From contig PBOG01000054.1 of NCBI GenBank assembly GCA_002724245.1, forward strand, positions 1 to 46,320: a stretch of 46,320 nt of DNA, given 5' to 3'. Below are positions 17,538-25,471 of the stretch, piece after piece; the stretch's first letter is position 1, and every line of letters begins with the position of its first letter. The notes beneath the pieces were generated by a model, which had not been told where the DNA came from, searched no databases, and saw only the letters and a program-made list of their open reading frames with translations. The stretch is from Planctomycetaceae bacterium. Its GTDB lineage: Bacteria; Planctomycetota; Planctomycetia; Pirellulales; Pirellulaceae. Both the position numbers and the translations under genes were made by a program.

Positions 17538-19514
17538 TCAACGTACACCGCGAAAGTTGTCGCCATTCTTGGATGTACTGCGGTTTGTCCTTTCACGTCG
17601 TGCCTGGATGAACGAGCGTAAGTTGTCTGGGGTGACTGCGGGCAGACGTCGGAGGCGAGGTGTGCCGGTCCCTTCATCGACAGGTGGCACCGGTTCCGGT
17701 TCCGCGGACTGCCTCCAGGGGTCTTTCAGGTCAAACTCCAATTCTGCAGGCCGATCGCCAGGGGTGTAGCGGTTGGTGTTGGTTGCAGGCCGCAACGCGG
17801 ACGGGTAATCAACTTCTCCGAAATAGCAACTGAGTGGACCTGCTTGTTGGAATTGTTCTTCAACGAAACGAATCCCATGTGTTTCCAGAATCGTGCCTGT
17901 TTGACGTTCAAGAGTTGCCAGTTCTGTGTGGTAATTGGCCAGGGAAGCGGATTCCTGGGCAATGGCATTGCCCCAGTCACCAATCGCCGTGCGGAATTGC
18001 AGGTAGGGAAGAACAATTCCCAGTCGCGATTCTGCTTCGACCTGTTCCAGCGTGTCGGCGGCTGCTTGACGTAGTCGGCGTGAAATCTGGTACTGTTCAT
18101 AGAGTTGGGCCAGGTTGCGGACACTGATGGCCAGGTTGTGGGACATCGCATGAATGCCCTGCTGTAGATTTTCTCGGTCACGCAGGAGTAAGAGTTCCGT
18201 CTGACGGATTTGGGCACGCTCGCGCCGTAGCCCAAGTGGAACTGAAAAGTTGATTGACAGCGTCCAGTCTGTGAACTGACCAGCAGCTGAGGACAGTTGT
18301 GCTCCGTTGGGCATTTCACCTGAGATCCCGTTCCAGCGATACATGGCCATGGTATCGACACGGGGTAAGGCCCGGTTCTTATTGAGCAATAAACGTTGCT
18401 GGTCGGCTTCCAGAATGAGTTTAAGTTCAATCAGATCAGGACGATTTGTTTGTGCCAGTTCGAGCAGCGGTTTCCAGAGAATGTCTCTGCGCTCTGTGGT
18501 CAGTGTTGTGGTAGGTACGATCAGACGGTCATCCTGCGGCGGGAGGCCCAGGACATTTCGGAGCGCGGATTCGCGCAGTAGTAAATCGGCTTGGGCGCCG
18601 ATTAATCCGGCGCGGAGTGTTGCGGCAAGTGAGGTTGCCTGAGCGACATCGATCTGCTCGTTGTTCCCGACTCGACGTTGGGCTTGTACATATTCCAGAT
18701 ACTCAGCGGCCATGTCGACTTGTTGCTGGCGTGCCCAAACGGTGGTACGCGCGGCTACCAGCGACCAGTAACCGGCGATGACGCTGCGGACCATCTCTTG
18801 GATGCGATCTTTGAATTGAAAGAAAGATCGTTCGGTATCAATGCTGGCGATGACGATCGGTACACGATTGACGTCGCGGCCACGTCCCTGCAATAAAGCC
18901 TGGGTGTAGCTCAATTCGACTGCGGATCCGGTTTGCGGGTTGAGGGGATAGGTGCCCGGGCGGAAACGAGCGGGATTGGAATTTACACCGAGATTCCAGG
19001 TTCCGCCCGACACATTCGGTTGGCTGAGCCCCAGGTTGAATCGACTGGTATCACCACGACCACCCGTAATGATTGCTTGGGTCGGGTCGGACGGATCGAA
19101 TGCAGCACCGGGCGATTCACTGCGGTTAAAGGCCTCAGAGACTTGAAGTGACGGATTGAATTGTGCGGTATTTTGATCGATTGTGGTGTGGGAAATCGCT
19201 GGATCATAAATGGTTGCGCCGCTGCTACTGGCGCTAAGGCCATTCAGAATGCGAATCACTCGAGCGTTTTCCAACGCCATCCGAATGACTTCATTCAAGG
19301 AGATATGCCATTGTTGTTGCGGTATCGGGGCATCCGATACGGTTTGTGGTGCCGGTAAATCGGGAACTGTGACCTGGGCAAACTCGCCCGGCTCACGAAC
19401 TTTGATTTCCCGCTTTTCTGGCTCGATCCAGGGCCAGGATTGGCAAGGCGCAACGGTCCCGCTCAGTAGCCATACAACGGCGACGATCGTACCCTTGAGC
19501 AACCGTTTTCCCAT
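17538..19514 (-). CDS. TolC-like outer membrane efflux protein
   Basis: This 658-residue protein has a signal peptide ending near A-P-C-Q-S and two outer-membrane-efflux-protein repeats. The conserved motifs include a beta-strand region with N-L-G-L-S-Q-P, the A-L-L-Q-G-R-G strand, and long coiled-coil helices with heptads (V-D-M-A-A-E-Y-L-E-Y-V-Q-A-Q, and I-S-R-R-L-R-Q-A-A-A-D-T-L-E-Q-V-E). TolC-type trimers form the outer duct of efflux pumps or type I secretion. It is about 200 residues longer than E. coli TolC, with an extra proline-rich C-terminal tail. An ABC ATPase gene lies 62 bases upstream on the same strand, so the pair may belong to one export system, though no permease or adaptor gene is adjacent. 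Confidence 0.88.
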   Translation of the reverse strand: MGKRLLKGTIVAVVWLLSGTVAPCQSWPWIEPEKREIKVREPGEFAQVTVPDLPAPQTVSDAPIPQQQWHISLNEVIRMALENARVIRILNGLSASSSGATIYDPAISHTTIDQNTAQFNPSLQVSEAFNRSESPGAAFDPSDPTQAIITGGRGDTSRFNLGLSQPNVSGGTWNLGVNSNPARFRPGTYPLNPQTGSAVELSYTQALLQGRGRDVNRVPIVIASIDTERSFFQFKDRIQEMVRSVIAGYWSLVAARTTVWARQQQVDMAAEYLEYVQAQRRVGNNEQIDVAQATSLAATLRAGLIGAQADLLLRESALRNVLGLPPQDDRLIVPTTTLTTERRDILWKPLLELAQTNRPDLIELKLILEADQQRLLLNKNRALPRVDTMAMYRWNGISGEMPNGAQLSSAAGQFTDWTLSINFSVPLGLRRERAQIRQTELLLLRDRENLQQGIHAMSHNLAISVRNLAQLYEQYQISRRLRQAAADTLEQVEAESRLGIVLPYLQFRTAIGDWGNAIAQESASLANYHTELATLERQTGTILETHGIRFVEEQFQQAGPLSCYFGEVDYPSALRPATNTNRYTPGDRPAELEFDLKDPWRQSAEPEPVPPVDEGTGTPRLRRLPAVTPDNLRSFIQARRERTNRSTSKNGDNFRGVR

Positions 19515-19576
19515 ACCAGAGAAAGTCGGCGAATTGCCGCGGGACTGTCGATGAATTTCAGCGACGTTCAGGATGG

Positions 19577-20452
19577 TCAGTCAGGTGCATCCTGATCTGG
19601 TGCGGCATCTGACGATTCTAGCGCTTCGTCAGGTTCATCCGGAGTTGCTTCCGCGCTTTGCGGGGCGGGCGTCTTGTCCGGGTTGGGTTCTGCATTTGAC
19701 GGTTCTGTCGCTTCGTCGGTTTCATCGAAGTCGTCTTCAGCATGTAGCGATTCTAGCGCTTCTTCAAAATTAGTGGTGTCGGCAGCAATGTAGCCGTCAC
19801 GCAGCACAATGGTTCGGTCGGCATGGCGGGCGACGTTCTGGTCATGCGTTACCAGGATAATCGTGATACCACTCTCTTCATTGAGTTGACGAAACAGCTT
19901 GATCACATCACGGCTTGTGCGCGAGTCGAGATTTCCAGTCGGCTCGTCTCCCATCAATATGGCTGGATTGTTGACCAGGGCGCGGGCAATGGCGACGCGT
20001 TGTTGTTGGCCACCCGACAATTGCCCCGGATGGTGATCCATGCGATCACCCAAGCCAACGCGTTCGAGCAGGTCCACGGCACGCTGGCGACGTTCACGAG
20101 CGGAAATTTCCTGCGAGTAAAGGAGAGGCAGTTCGACATTTTCCAGTGCCGAAGTTCGCGCCAGTAGATTGAAGTTCTGGAAGACAAAGCCGAGTTGACG
20201 ATTCCGGATCCTGGCACGCGGATTGCGTCCTAAATGAGCCAGCTCTTCATTGTCCAGGAGATAACTTCCTTGAGTGGGACGGTCGAGGCATCCCAGGGTA
20301 TTCATCAGAGTCGATTTGCCTGAACCGGAAGGACCTACGAGTGCGACGTATTCACCACGTTCAATCGATAGCGAGGCGTCGCACAGTGCGTTGACCTTGA
20401 TTTCACCAAGGTCATAAGTTTTCCAAACGTTATGGAGTTCAATCAGTGCCAT
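19577..20452 (-). CDS. ABC transporter ATP-binding protein (LolD/MacB type)
   Basis: The ATPase has 291 residues. Walker A is G-P-S-G-S-G-K-S-T, the Q-loop is F-V-F-Q-N-F-N-L, the signature is L-S-G-G-Q-Q-Q-R-V, Walker B leads into [10 protein letters not shown], and the H-loop is V-T-H-D. The L-G-C-L-D-R-P-T-x-G segment and the spacing place it in the MacB/LolD/FtsE branch, which powers lipoprotein release or mechanotransmission efflux. After about residue 225 there is an unusual acidic, proline- and alanine-rich tail built of degenerate repeats ([10 protein letters not shown]). The MacB-type membrane subunit normally fused or adjacent is not present. The TolC-like gene follows after 62 bases. 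Confidence 0.9.
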   Translation of the reverse strand: MALIELHNVWKTYDLGEIKVNALCDASLSIERGEYVALVGPSGSGKSTLMNTLGCLDRPTQGSYLLDNEELAHLGRNPRARIRNRQLGFVFQNFNLLARTSALENVELPLLYSQEISARERRQRAVDLLERVGLGDRMDHHPGQLSGGQQQRVAIARALVNNPAILMGDEPTGNLDSRTSRDVIKLFRQLNEESGITIILVTHDQNVARHADRTIVLRDGYIAADTTNFEEALESLHAEDDFDETDEATEPSNAEPNPDKTPAPQSAEATPDEPDEALESSDAAPDQDAPD

Positions 20453-20628
20453 CGGGTCTATTTGCGGCGTAGTTGGAGCGGAAGCAGGGTAACGACGGGG
20501 AGCAAGATCACGGTGACTTGCCAGCGCTTGTTGTCGCTCAACCTCTCAGCATAATTACTATGCTGGAATGATGGTATCGGTGATTGGCGGAGAGAACGTG
20601 CAAAGCCAATGATTCTCCGCCACATACG

Positions 20629-21339
20629 TCATTCGTCAGGCAGCTGTTCTGAGTGACTGTCTCGAAATCGATACCCGACGCCGCGGACCGTTTCAATCAG
20701 ATTAGCCGACTCGCGGAGTTTTTTGCGGAGAGCGCGGATGTGGACGTCGATGGTGCGCTCCAACACGACCGTATTTGTCCCCAGTGACGCATCGATGAGT
20801 TCGGAGCGCTGGAAAACCCGGCCTGGTTGCCGCACCAGCGTATCGAGCAGGCGAAATTCAGTGCGCGTCAACTCGAGGGGAACTTTGTTGACTGAGGCTT
20901 TGTGACGAGCCCTGTCGATGATCAGAGTGTGATGGCTGACCACATCTTCGTCTACCACGCGGTTACTGTGACTTCGTTCCAGAACCTTGATGCGCTGCAG
21001 CAGCACTTTCACGCTGAACGGTTTGGTGACGTAATCGTCGGCGCCGAGGGCAAATCCAATGAGTTGGTCAGACTCTTCAGATTTAGCGGTTAGCATCAGG
21101 ATGCGCGTGTGCTGGGTTGCCGCTTCGGCGCGCAGGCAGCGGCAAACTTCGTGCCCGTCGAGGACCGGTAACATCACGTCCAGAATTACGATGTCCGGCA
21201 AGTCGAGCCGAGCTCGTGTCAGTCCGTCTCGACCATCGTGGGAGACGGTGACTTCAAAACCATTTTGTTCCAGGTTGTAGGCCAGGACGTCGGCTAAAGA
21301 ACGATCATCTTCGACGATCAACACGCGTGTTTTGCTCAT
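20629..21339 (-). CDS. OmpR/PhoB-family response regulator
   Basis: The receiver domain (residues 1-120) has the acidic pocket V-E-D-D, the phosphorylated Asp at D54 in V-I-L-D-V-M-L-P, the conserved L-T-A-K and the Lys of V-T-K-P-F-S. The C-terminal winged helix (about 135-225) contains L-T-R-T-E-F-R-L-L and ends R-G-V-G-Y-R-F. Total length is 236 residues, normal for PhoB-type transcription factors. No histidine kinase gene is adjacent, so the partner is elsewhere; PhoB and phosphate control are possible but cannot be claimed from the sequence. Downstream, 176 bases separate it from the ABC ATPase gene. Confidence 0.92.
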   Translation of the reverse strand: MSKTRVLIVEDDRSLADVLAYNLEQNGFEVTVSHDGRDGLTRARLDLPDIVILDVMLPVLDGHEVCRCLRAEAATQHTRILMLTAKSEESDQLIGFALGADDYVTKPFSVKVLLQRIKVLERSHSNRVVDEDVVSHHTLIIDRARHKASVNKVPLELTRTEFRLLDTLVRQPGRVFQRSELIDASLGTNTVVLERTIDVHIRALRKKLRESANLIETVRGVGYRFRDSHSEQLPDE

Positions 21340-21422
21340 CTTATTCTTGCCAGGCGATTAGACGCGCGAGTGACTCGACTTCTCCATTGTTTTGACGAAC
21401 TTGTTGATCCAAGGTTATGGAT

Positions 21423-21450
21423 ACTTTAGCGCCCTATTACTACGTGACAA
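21423..21450 (-). promoter_or_regulatory. Possible sigma-70-like promoter for the response regulator
   Basis: On the minus strand TTGTCA (21445-21450) and TAAAGT (21423-21428) are 16 bases apart and lie about 85 bases before the ATG. The -10 match is only four of six, so this is tentative. Confidence 0.28.
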
Positions 21451-21605
21451 ATATGAAGGTTTGATGAGGGTATCGTTAACTTCTATTTTTACCTGGCGTA
21501 GGCTGAGATGTGGCTGGCTGATCGGACGCGGTAAAGTCGAAGTTGCTCTAAGATCAGCAGCTTGGCCCGGGAGCTACCGATTGGGTCGTGATCAACCGGA
21601 AAGTG

Positions 21606-23855
21606 TTAGCGTAGCAGCCAGTCGATTGCGGCGCGGGTTGGCGTGGTGCCGTTGTACAGCGTAAGAGCGTCTTCTGCATCGGCTGCAGCATAGCTGGCTT
21701 GAATCAACCTGGACGAAGGGCCTTCGCCGCAAAGCCACAGTGCATGTGGTGCTGAGAGAGACAGGAATCCCGGCAGGTCACCATATTTGGCTCCGCCGGG
21801 AAGAAACGCTGGATCCAACAGCCCAGCGACCTGACCAAACCGGAATTTCTGGGAGTCGATCGCAGCGCGTGTCACCTGACTACCCGCCTGTGCGCGGGCG
21901 GCCGCGACCCAGGGACCTGCGCCATTGAGGCCGACGAGATAAACGGCCTTGGGGTGCTCTTCGTGATTTCGGACAAAGACAATCATCGTCAACAGATCAT
22001 GTACCCGCTTGGCAAATAATGCGTGGTTATAGCCAAAGGTGTAGGCCGCGGCTTCTCGGGGGTTGGCTACTTTGCGTGCCCGTTGGTGGGGTTTGCCATC
22101 GTTGAGAAACTCACCCTGCTGTAACAGGTCGACTCCCACAATCGACATGCCAGCGGAGAGCAAGCGATTGACGTTGTCCCGAGGCTCCCCGTTGGGGCCA
22201 TAGAGTGCCTGTTTTCCAGACGGATCCGACCAGATCACGACACGACCATCCCAATTCTTGGGATGAAAAAACGCTACAGGGAGCTCTTCTTGATGCAGGC
22301 GATTACGCACCCGCCCGACGATTTCGATGTAACTGCCGCGATCTGCCTTGGTTGTACGTTCGTAGGAGATGTGTTTCGCATCCGGAAGCTCGCGCCCGAT
22401 GATGGTTGCCACTGCACCCCCAACGACATGACGATAACTTTTCCACCCAACTGCGTCGCTTGGAGTCAACGCCGCGAGTTGATGCTGACTGTCGTCGTGC
22501 CAGGACTGCAACAGTTTTTGCTCAAATGCCTCCCCACCCTCGGGTTGCGGATGGTTCGCTTCGTTCCAGACGGTCATCTCTGCGGTTGTCAGCCGTTGGA
22601 AATCTGTTTCGACAATGGGTTCGTGGACACCCAGCTGCAGGTGTGTGTTGAGCCAATGGTACATTGCCAGGCGGCTGGGGAGATTGTAGTTGTGACCGAA
22701 CTCCACACGTGAATGCAGGTAAATCTGTTTCCCGGCCCCCAGCATCCGATAGTGTTGTTGAAGTTGTGGGAAGCCCTTGGTTTTCATTTCAAGCGTCCAG
22801 TCGTTGGCTGCAGTGAGCGCTTGTGGACGCGGCGCTACCAACGCCGCAAATTCGACATTGCCGGTTCCGACACGGAGTCCACATGCGTTTTCACAGGTAC
22901 ATCCACCTTGCATAGCGGTAGACACCATGACTGCTGGGACACTGACTTTGATGCGTGGGTCGATGGCAGCCAGGATGAAGCTTTGTGTACCACCACCACT
23001 GGCACCGGTGACTGCGATTCGCTCGGCGTCAACATCGGGCAGGCTTTGCAGAAAGTCGACGGCGCGAAGCGAATTATAGGTCTGTAAACCCATTACGGAT
23101 TGCAGGTGTGATTCGGCTTGGGGGCTGAAGAGCCCCCACCCTGATGGTCGGTTCATATGGGGGCGTTGAACAGCAAACCGATGTGCCAGGTCAAAGGAAA
23201 TCTGCGTACTGTCGGCATAGCCAATCATGTCGTAGTGGAAAACGACACAGCCCATCCGTGCCAGGGTGACACAGCGTGCCTGGAGGTGGCTGCGACCGCT
23301 ATCAGGGAACTGTTCTTCTCCCCGCTTGATTTCTGCCAGGGCCTGCTCCGCTCCTTTGTCGTGAAAGCGACCATTTGCCCAGTGACCATGAGGACACAGA
23401 ACAGCGGGGGCTTGACCAGATATGGTACGCGGTCGATAGAGATTTCCGGTGACATAGAATCCTGGAAAACTTTCGAAGTAGACTTTTTCAACCGTGTAGG
23501 TATTGCGTTCCAGTTTGCCGTGGATGACAGCATTCAACGGCGTTTTGCGGGGCATGGGCCATAAACCTTGGGAGACAAGGATGCGTCGCCTTACCTGTTC
23601 TGCGCGATGGTTCCATTCGCGTGTTCCGGCCGATGGTTCAAACGGAAAATAGCCATTCAAGTCCAGCAGTGGTTGCAGACGCTGGTCATCGGGTTGCGTG
23701 CCAGCGGGAAGTGCCTTCAGCGGTTCACCGGCGGCAGAGATACCACTGGCGAGAGTTACCATCAGCAGGCAAGCGTAGAGAGTTGCGTTCTGTCGTGGCC
23801 TGGTGTCGGAAACGCACTTGATTTGGGTTCTAGCGTAGCGGTGTCGTCGCAACAT
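21606..23855 (-). CDS. Large secreted alpha/beta hydrolase (acetyl-xylan-esterase-like)
   Basis: This 749-residue protein has a hydrophobic N-terminal segment (A-C-L-L-M-V-T-L-A-S-G-I-S-A-A) that fits a signal peptide with a long basic lead; an ATG inside it would give a shorter form. The first hydrolase domain has the C-P-H-G-H-W oxyanion region, a nucleophile elbow G-A-S-G-G-G and a probable catalytic His in E-F-G-H-N-Y-N. A second half (about 430-749) looks like another, degenerate hydrolase-type domain with V-G-L-N-G-A-G in place of a serine elbow. Planctomycetes have many such proteins, generally called acetyl xylan esterases or dienelactone hydrolases; the substrate is unknown. The gene stands alone between the regulator and PPK2 genes. 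Confidence 0.82.
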   Translation of the reverse strand: MLRRHRYARTQIKCVSDTRPRQNATLYACLLMVTLASGISAAGEPLKALPAGTQPDDQRLQPLLDLNGYFPFEPSAGTREWNHRAEQVRRRILVSQGLWPMPRKTPLNAVIHGKLERNTYTVEKVYFESFPGFYVTGNLYRPRTISGQAPAVLCPHGHWANGRFHDKGAEQALAEIKRGEEQFPDSGRSHLQARCVTLARMGCVVFHYDMIGYADSTQISFDLAHRFAVQRPHMNRPSGWGLFSPQAESHLQSVMGLQTYNSLRAVDFLQSLPDVDAERIAVTGASGGGTQSFILAAIDPRIKVSVPAVMVSTAMQGGCTCENACGLRVGTGNVEFAALVAPRPQALTAANDWTLEMKTKGFPQLQQHYRMLGAGKQIYLHSRVEFGHNYNLPSRLAMYHWLNTHLQLGVHEPIVETDFQRLTTAEMTVWNEANHPQPEGGEAFEQKLLQSWHDDSQHQLAALTPSDAVGWKSYRHVVGGAVATIIGRELPDAKHISYERTTKADRGSYIEIVGRVRNRLHQEELPVAFFHPKNWDGRVVIWSDPSGKQALYGPNGEPRDNVNRLLSAGMSIVGVDLLQQGEFLNDGKPHQRARKVANPREAAAYTFGYNHALFAKRVHDLLTMIVFVRNHEEHPKAVYLVGLNGAGPWVAAARAQAGSQVTRAAIDSQKFRFGQVAGLLDPAFLPGGAKYGDLPGFLSLSAPHALWLCGEGPSSRLIQASYAAADAEDALTLYNGTTPTRAAIDWLLR

Positions 23856-23966
23856 GGCTCGGAGCCCTTTCGCGTTATGGCCGGATTACTAACCGGAGGC
23901 GAGTTTCAACCGTCGATCGCTGCAGTCTAAATAATGATTACTGCGTTGAACACGTGGTGTCTGCGG

Positions 23967-24773
23967 CTAGTCAACGACGACGTCGTCTAAACCGGCAGGC
24001 GCGGATGGATATTGAGGATCCATTTCACGTAGTGTGGTAACCAACAGGTGGGCCACGGCCATGTTCCGATACCATTTCTGGTCCGCTGGAATCACATGCC
24101 ATGGAGCGGCGTCTGTCGTACAGCGCTCGAGCATTTCCTGAAAGGCGTTTTGGTAGTCGTCCCAGTATTTTCGTTTCTCGAGGTCTTCGTGCGAGAATTT
24201 CCAGTTTTTTTCAGGGATCTGCAGACGTTCTTCAAAGCGTTTTTTTTGTTCTTGCTTGGAGATGTGCAGGAAGATCTTGATGATCTTTGTGCCTGTTTCG
24301 TTCAGCAGGGATTCAAAATGATTGATTTGCTCGTAACGAGGACGCCAGACGGCTTCGGGGACAATCTCGTGGACACGCACGGCCAGTACGTCTTCGTAAT
24401 GAGAACGATTGAAGACACCGATCATTCCCGCGGCGGGAACCGCCTGGTGTATGCGCCACAAATAGTCGTGTTTCAATTCTCGACGAGTCGGAGCTTTGAA
24501 CGAGGTGACCCGAACCCCTTGCGGATTTACACCCTGGAACACACGGCGAATGGTGCCGTCTTTACCGCCAGCGTCTAACGCCTGCAATACGACGAGTAAT
24601 TTTTGATCTTCGCTAGCGTAGAGACGTGATTGCCAATCACAAAGTTCCTTGCGTAACTTTTTGAAGTCGTTTTCTGCCTGATCACGGTCAGCACAATATT
24701 CCTCTCCCCTGGTCGGGATTTCATCCAGTGCGACGGTTCCGCCAGGTTTGAGTTGATGGAGGTGGTGCGTCAC
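23967..24773 (-). CDS. ppk2: Polyphosphate kinase 2 family protein
   Basis: PPK2 enzymes transfer phosphate between polyphosphate and nucleotides in the cytoplasm. The 268 residues include Walker A as G-G-K-D-G-T, the lid region R-V-T-S-F-K-A-P-T, and the F-N-R-S-H-Y-E-D-V-L-A-V-R-V-H block typical of the short class with one kinase domain. K-I-F-L-H-I-S-K-x-E-Q-K-K-R-F follows, then a W-H-V-I-P-A-D-x-K-W-Y-R-N motif. The start is GTG at 24773, whose GTGA overlaps the stop of the upstream sixA gene by four bases, with CCGGAG eight bases before it. Coupled translation with the phosphatase gene is therefore likely. Nucleotide preference (ADP, AMP or both) cannot be decided here. Confidence 0.92.
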   Translation of the reverse strand: MTHHLHQLKPGGTVALDEIPTRGEEYCADRDQAENDFKKLRKELCDWQSRLYASEDQKLLVVLQALDAGGKDGTIRRVFQGVNPQGVRVTSFKAPTRRELKHDYLWRIHQAVPAAGMIGVFNRSHYEDVLAVRVHEIVPEAVWRPRYEQINHFESLLNETGTKIIKIFLHISKQEQKKRFEERLQIPEKNWKFSHEDLEKRKYWDDYQNAFQEMLERCTTDAAPWHVIPADQKWYRNMAVAHLLVTTLREMDPQYPSAPAGLDDVVVD

Positions 24774-25276
24774 GTGGATGACTCCGGGGACAAGTTCCGT
24801 GGCTGCCAGTGGCCTGCCAAATCGGCATTTTGAAGAAAATCCAATTCCTCCCAGTTGTCAATTGGCAAAGTCAGTTGTGCCAACGCTGCGGTCGGCATCG
24901 TTTCATGGCGCCCGGTCAATTCGAGGATCAGATCCTCGAGTCCAGGATTATGGCCGACCACCATCACCCGCTGAGGTTCTGAGCCAAGTTGTTGCAAGAA
25001 CGTGCGGTAGACATCAGGCGCTGCCAGATAGAGTGCGTCTTCCCACTGCAGCGTGCCACAAAACCCACTGGTGGAAACCAACGCCTCAACGGTTTCTCGA
25101 GCGCGACAGGCCGTGGAGCTAATAATCTGGTCGGGAACCAATTGTTCATCTCTTAGTAGAGTTCCCATACGAGGCGCTGCACGCTGCCCCCGTGGATTGA
25201 GAGGGCGTTCGTGGTCGGTTTGGCCTGCCTGGTCCCAACTGGACTTGGCGTGCCGCATAATCAACAGGGTTTTCAT
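24770..25276 (-). CDS. sixA: SixA-type phosphohistidine phosphatase (histidine phosphatase family)
   Basis: This 168-residue member of the histidine phosphatase superfamily begins M-K-T-L-L-I-M-R-H-A-K-S-S-W, with the catalytic R-H-A/G motif and the S-S-W typical of SixA. It continues with D-H-E-R-P-L-N-P-R-G and a second histidine in V-V-G-H-N-P-G-L-E-D-L. SixA removes phosphate from phosphohistidine in signalling or transport proteins. The frame runs open to 25537, but the family sequence begins exactly at the ATG at 25276, and the longer version would overlap uvrA. Its stop overlaps the GTG of ppk2, and the gene is transcribed away from uvrA. Confidence 0.88.
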   Translation of the reverse strand: MKTLLIMRHAKSSWDQAGQTDHERPLNPRGQRAAPRMGTLLRDEQLVPDQIISSTACRARETVEALVSTSGFCGTLQWEDALYLAAPDVYRTFLQQLGSEPQRVMVVGHNPGLEDLILELTGRHETMPTAALAQLTLPIDNWEELDFLQNADLAGHWQPRNLSPESST

Positions 25277-25438
25277 CAGGGAAGGCCGGAATTTGCGACG
25301 GCTCTGGGAGGGGACGCAGGGGGTGAAACTCGCCGAGTGCTTACCAGGCATTCTGATCCACGCTGCGGCTGAACGCAAATGCGGTGGTGACTTGTTCTGC
25401 TGCGCCCCATCCACTAGCCTTGCGGCTTGGTGCACCTT

Positions 25439-25471
25439 AATTGCGGGAATGTGAAAATTGCGGGAATGTGA
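25439..25471 (+). repeat. Tandem 16-bp duplication just before uvrA
   Basis: The 16-base unit AATTGCGGGAATGTGA occurs at 25439-25454 and again at 25456-25471, one base apart and ending directly at the ATG of the uvrA-like gene. Each copy contains CGGGA, so the ribosome-binding region is duplicated. It could be a regulatory repeat or a recent small duplication. Confidence 0.8.
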
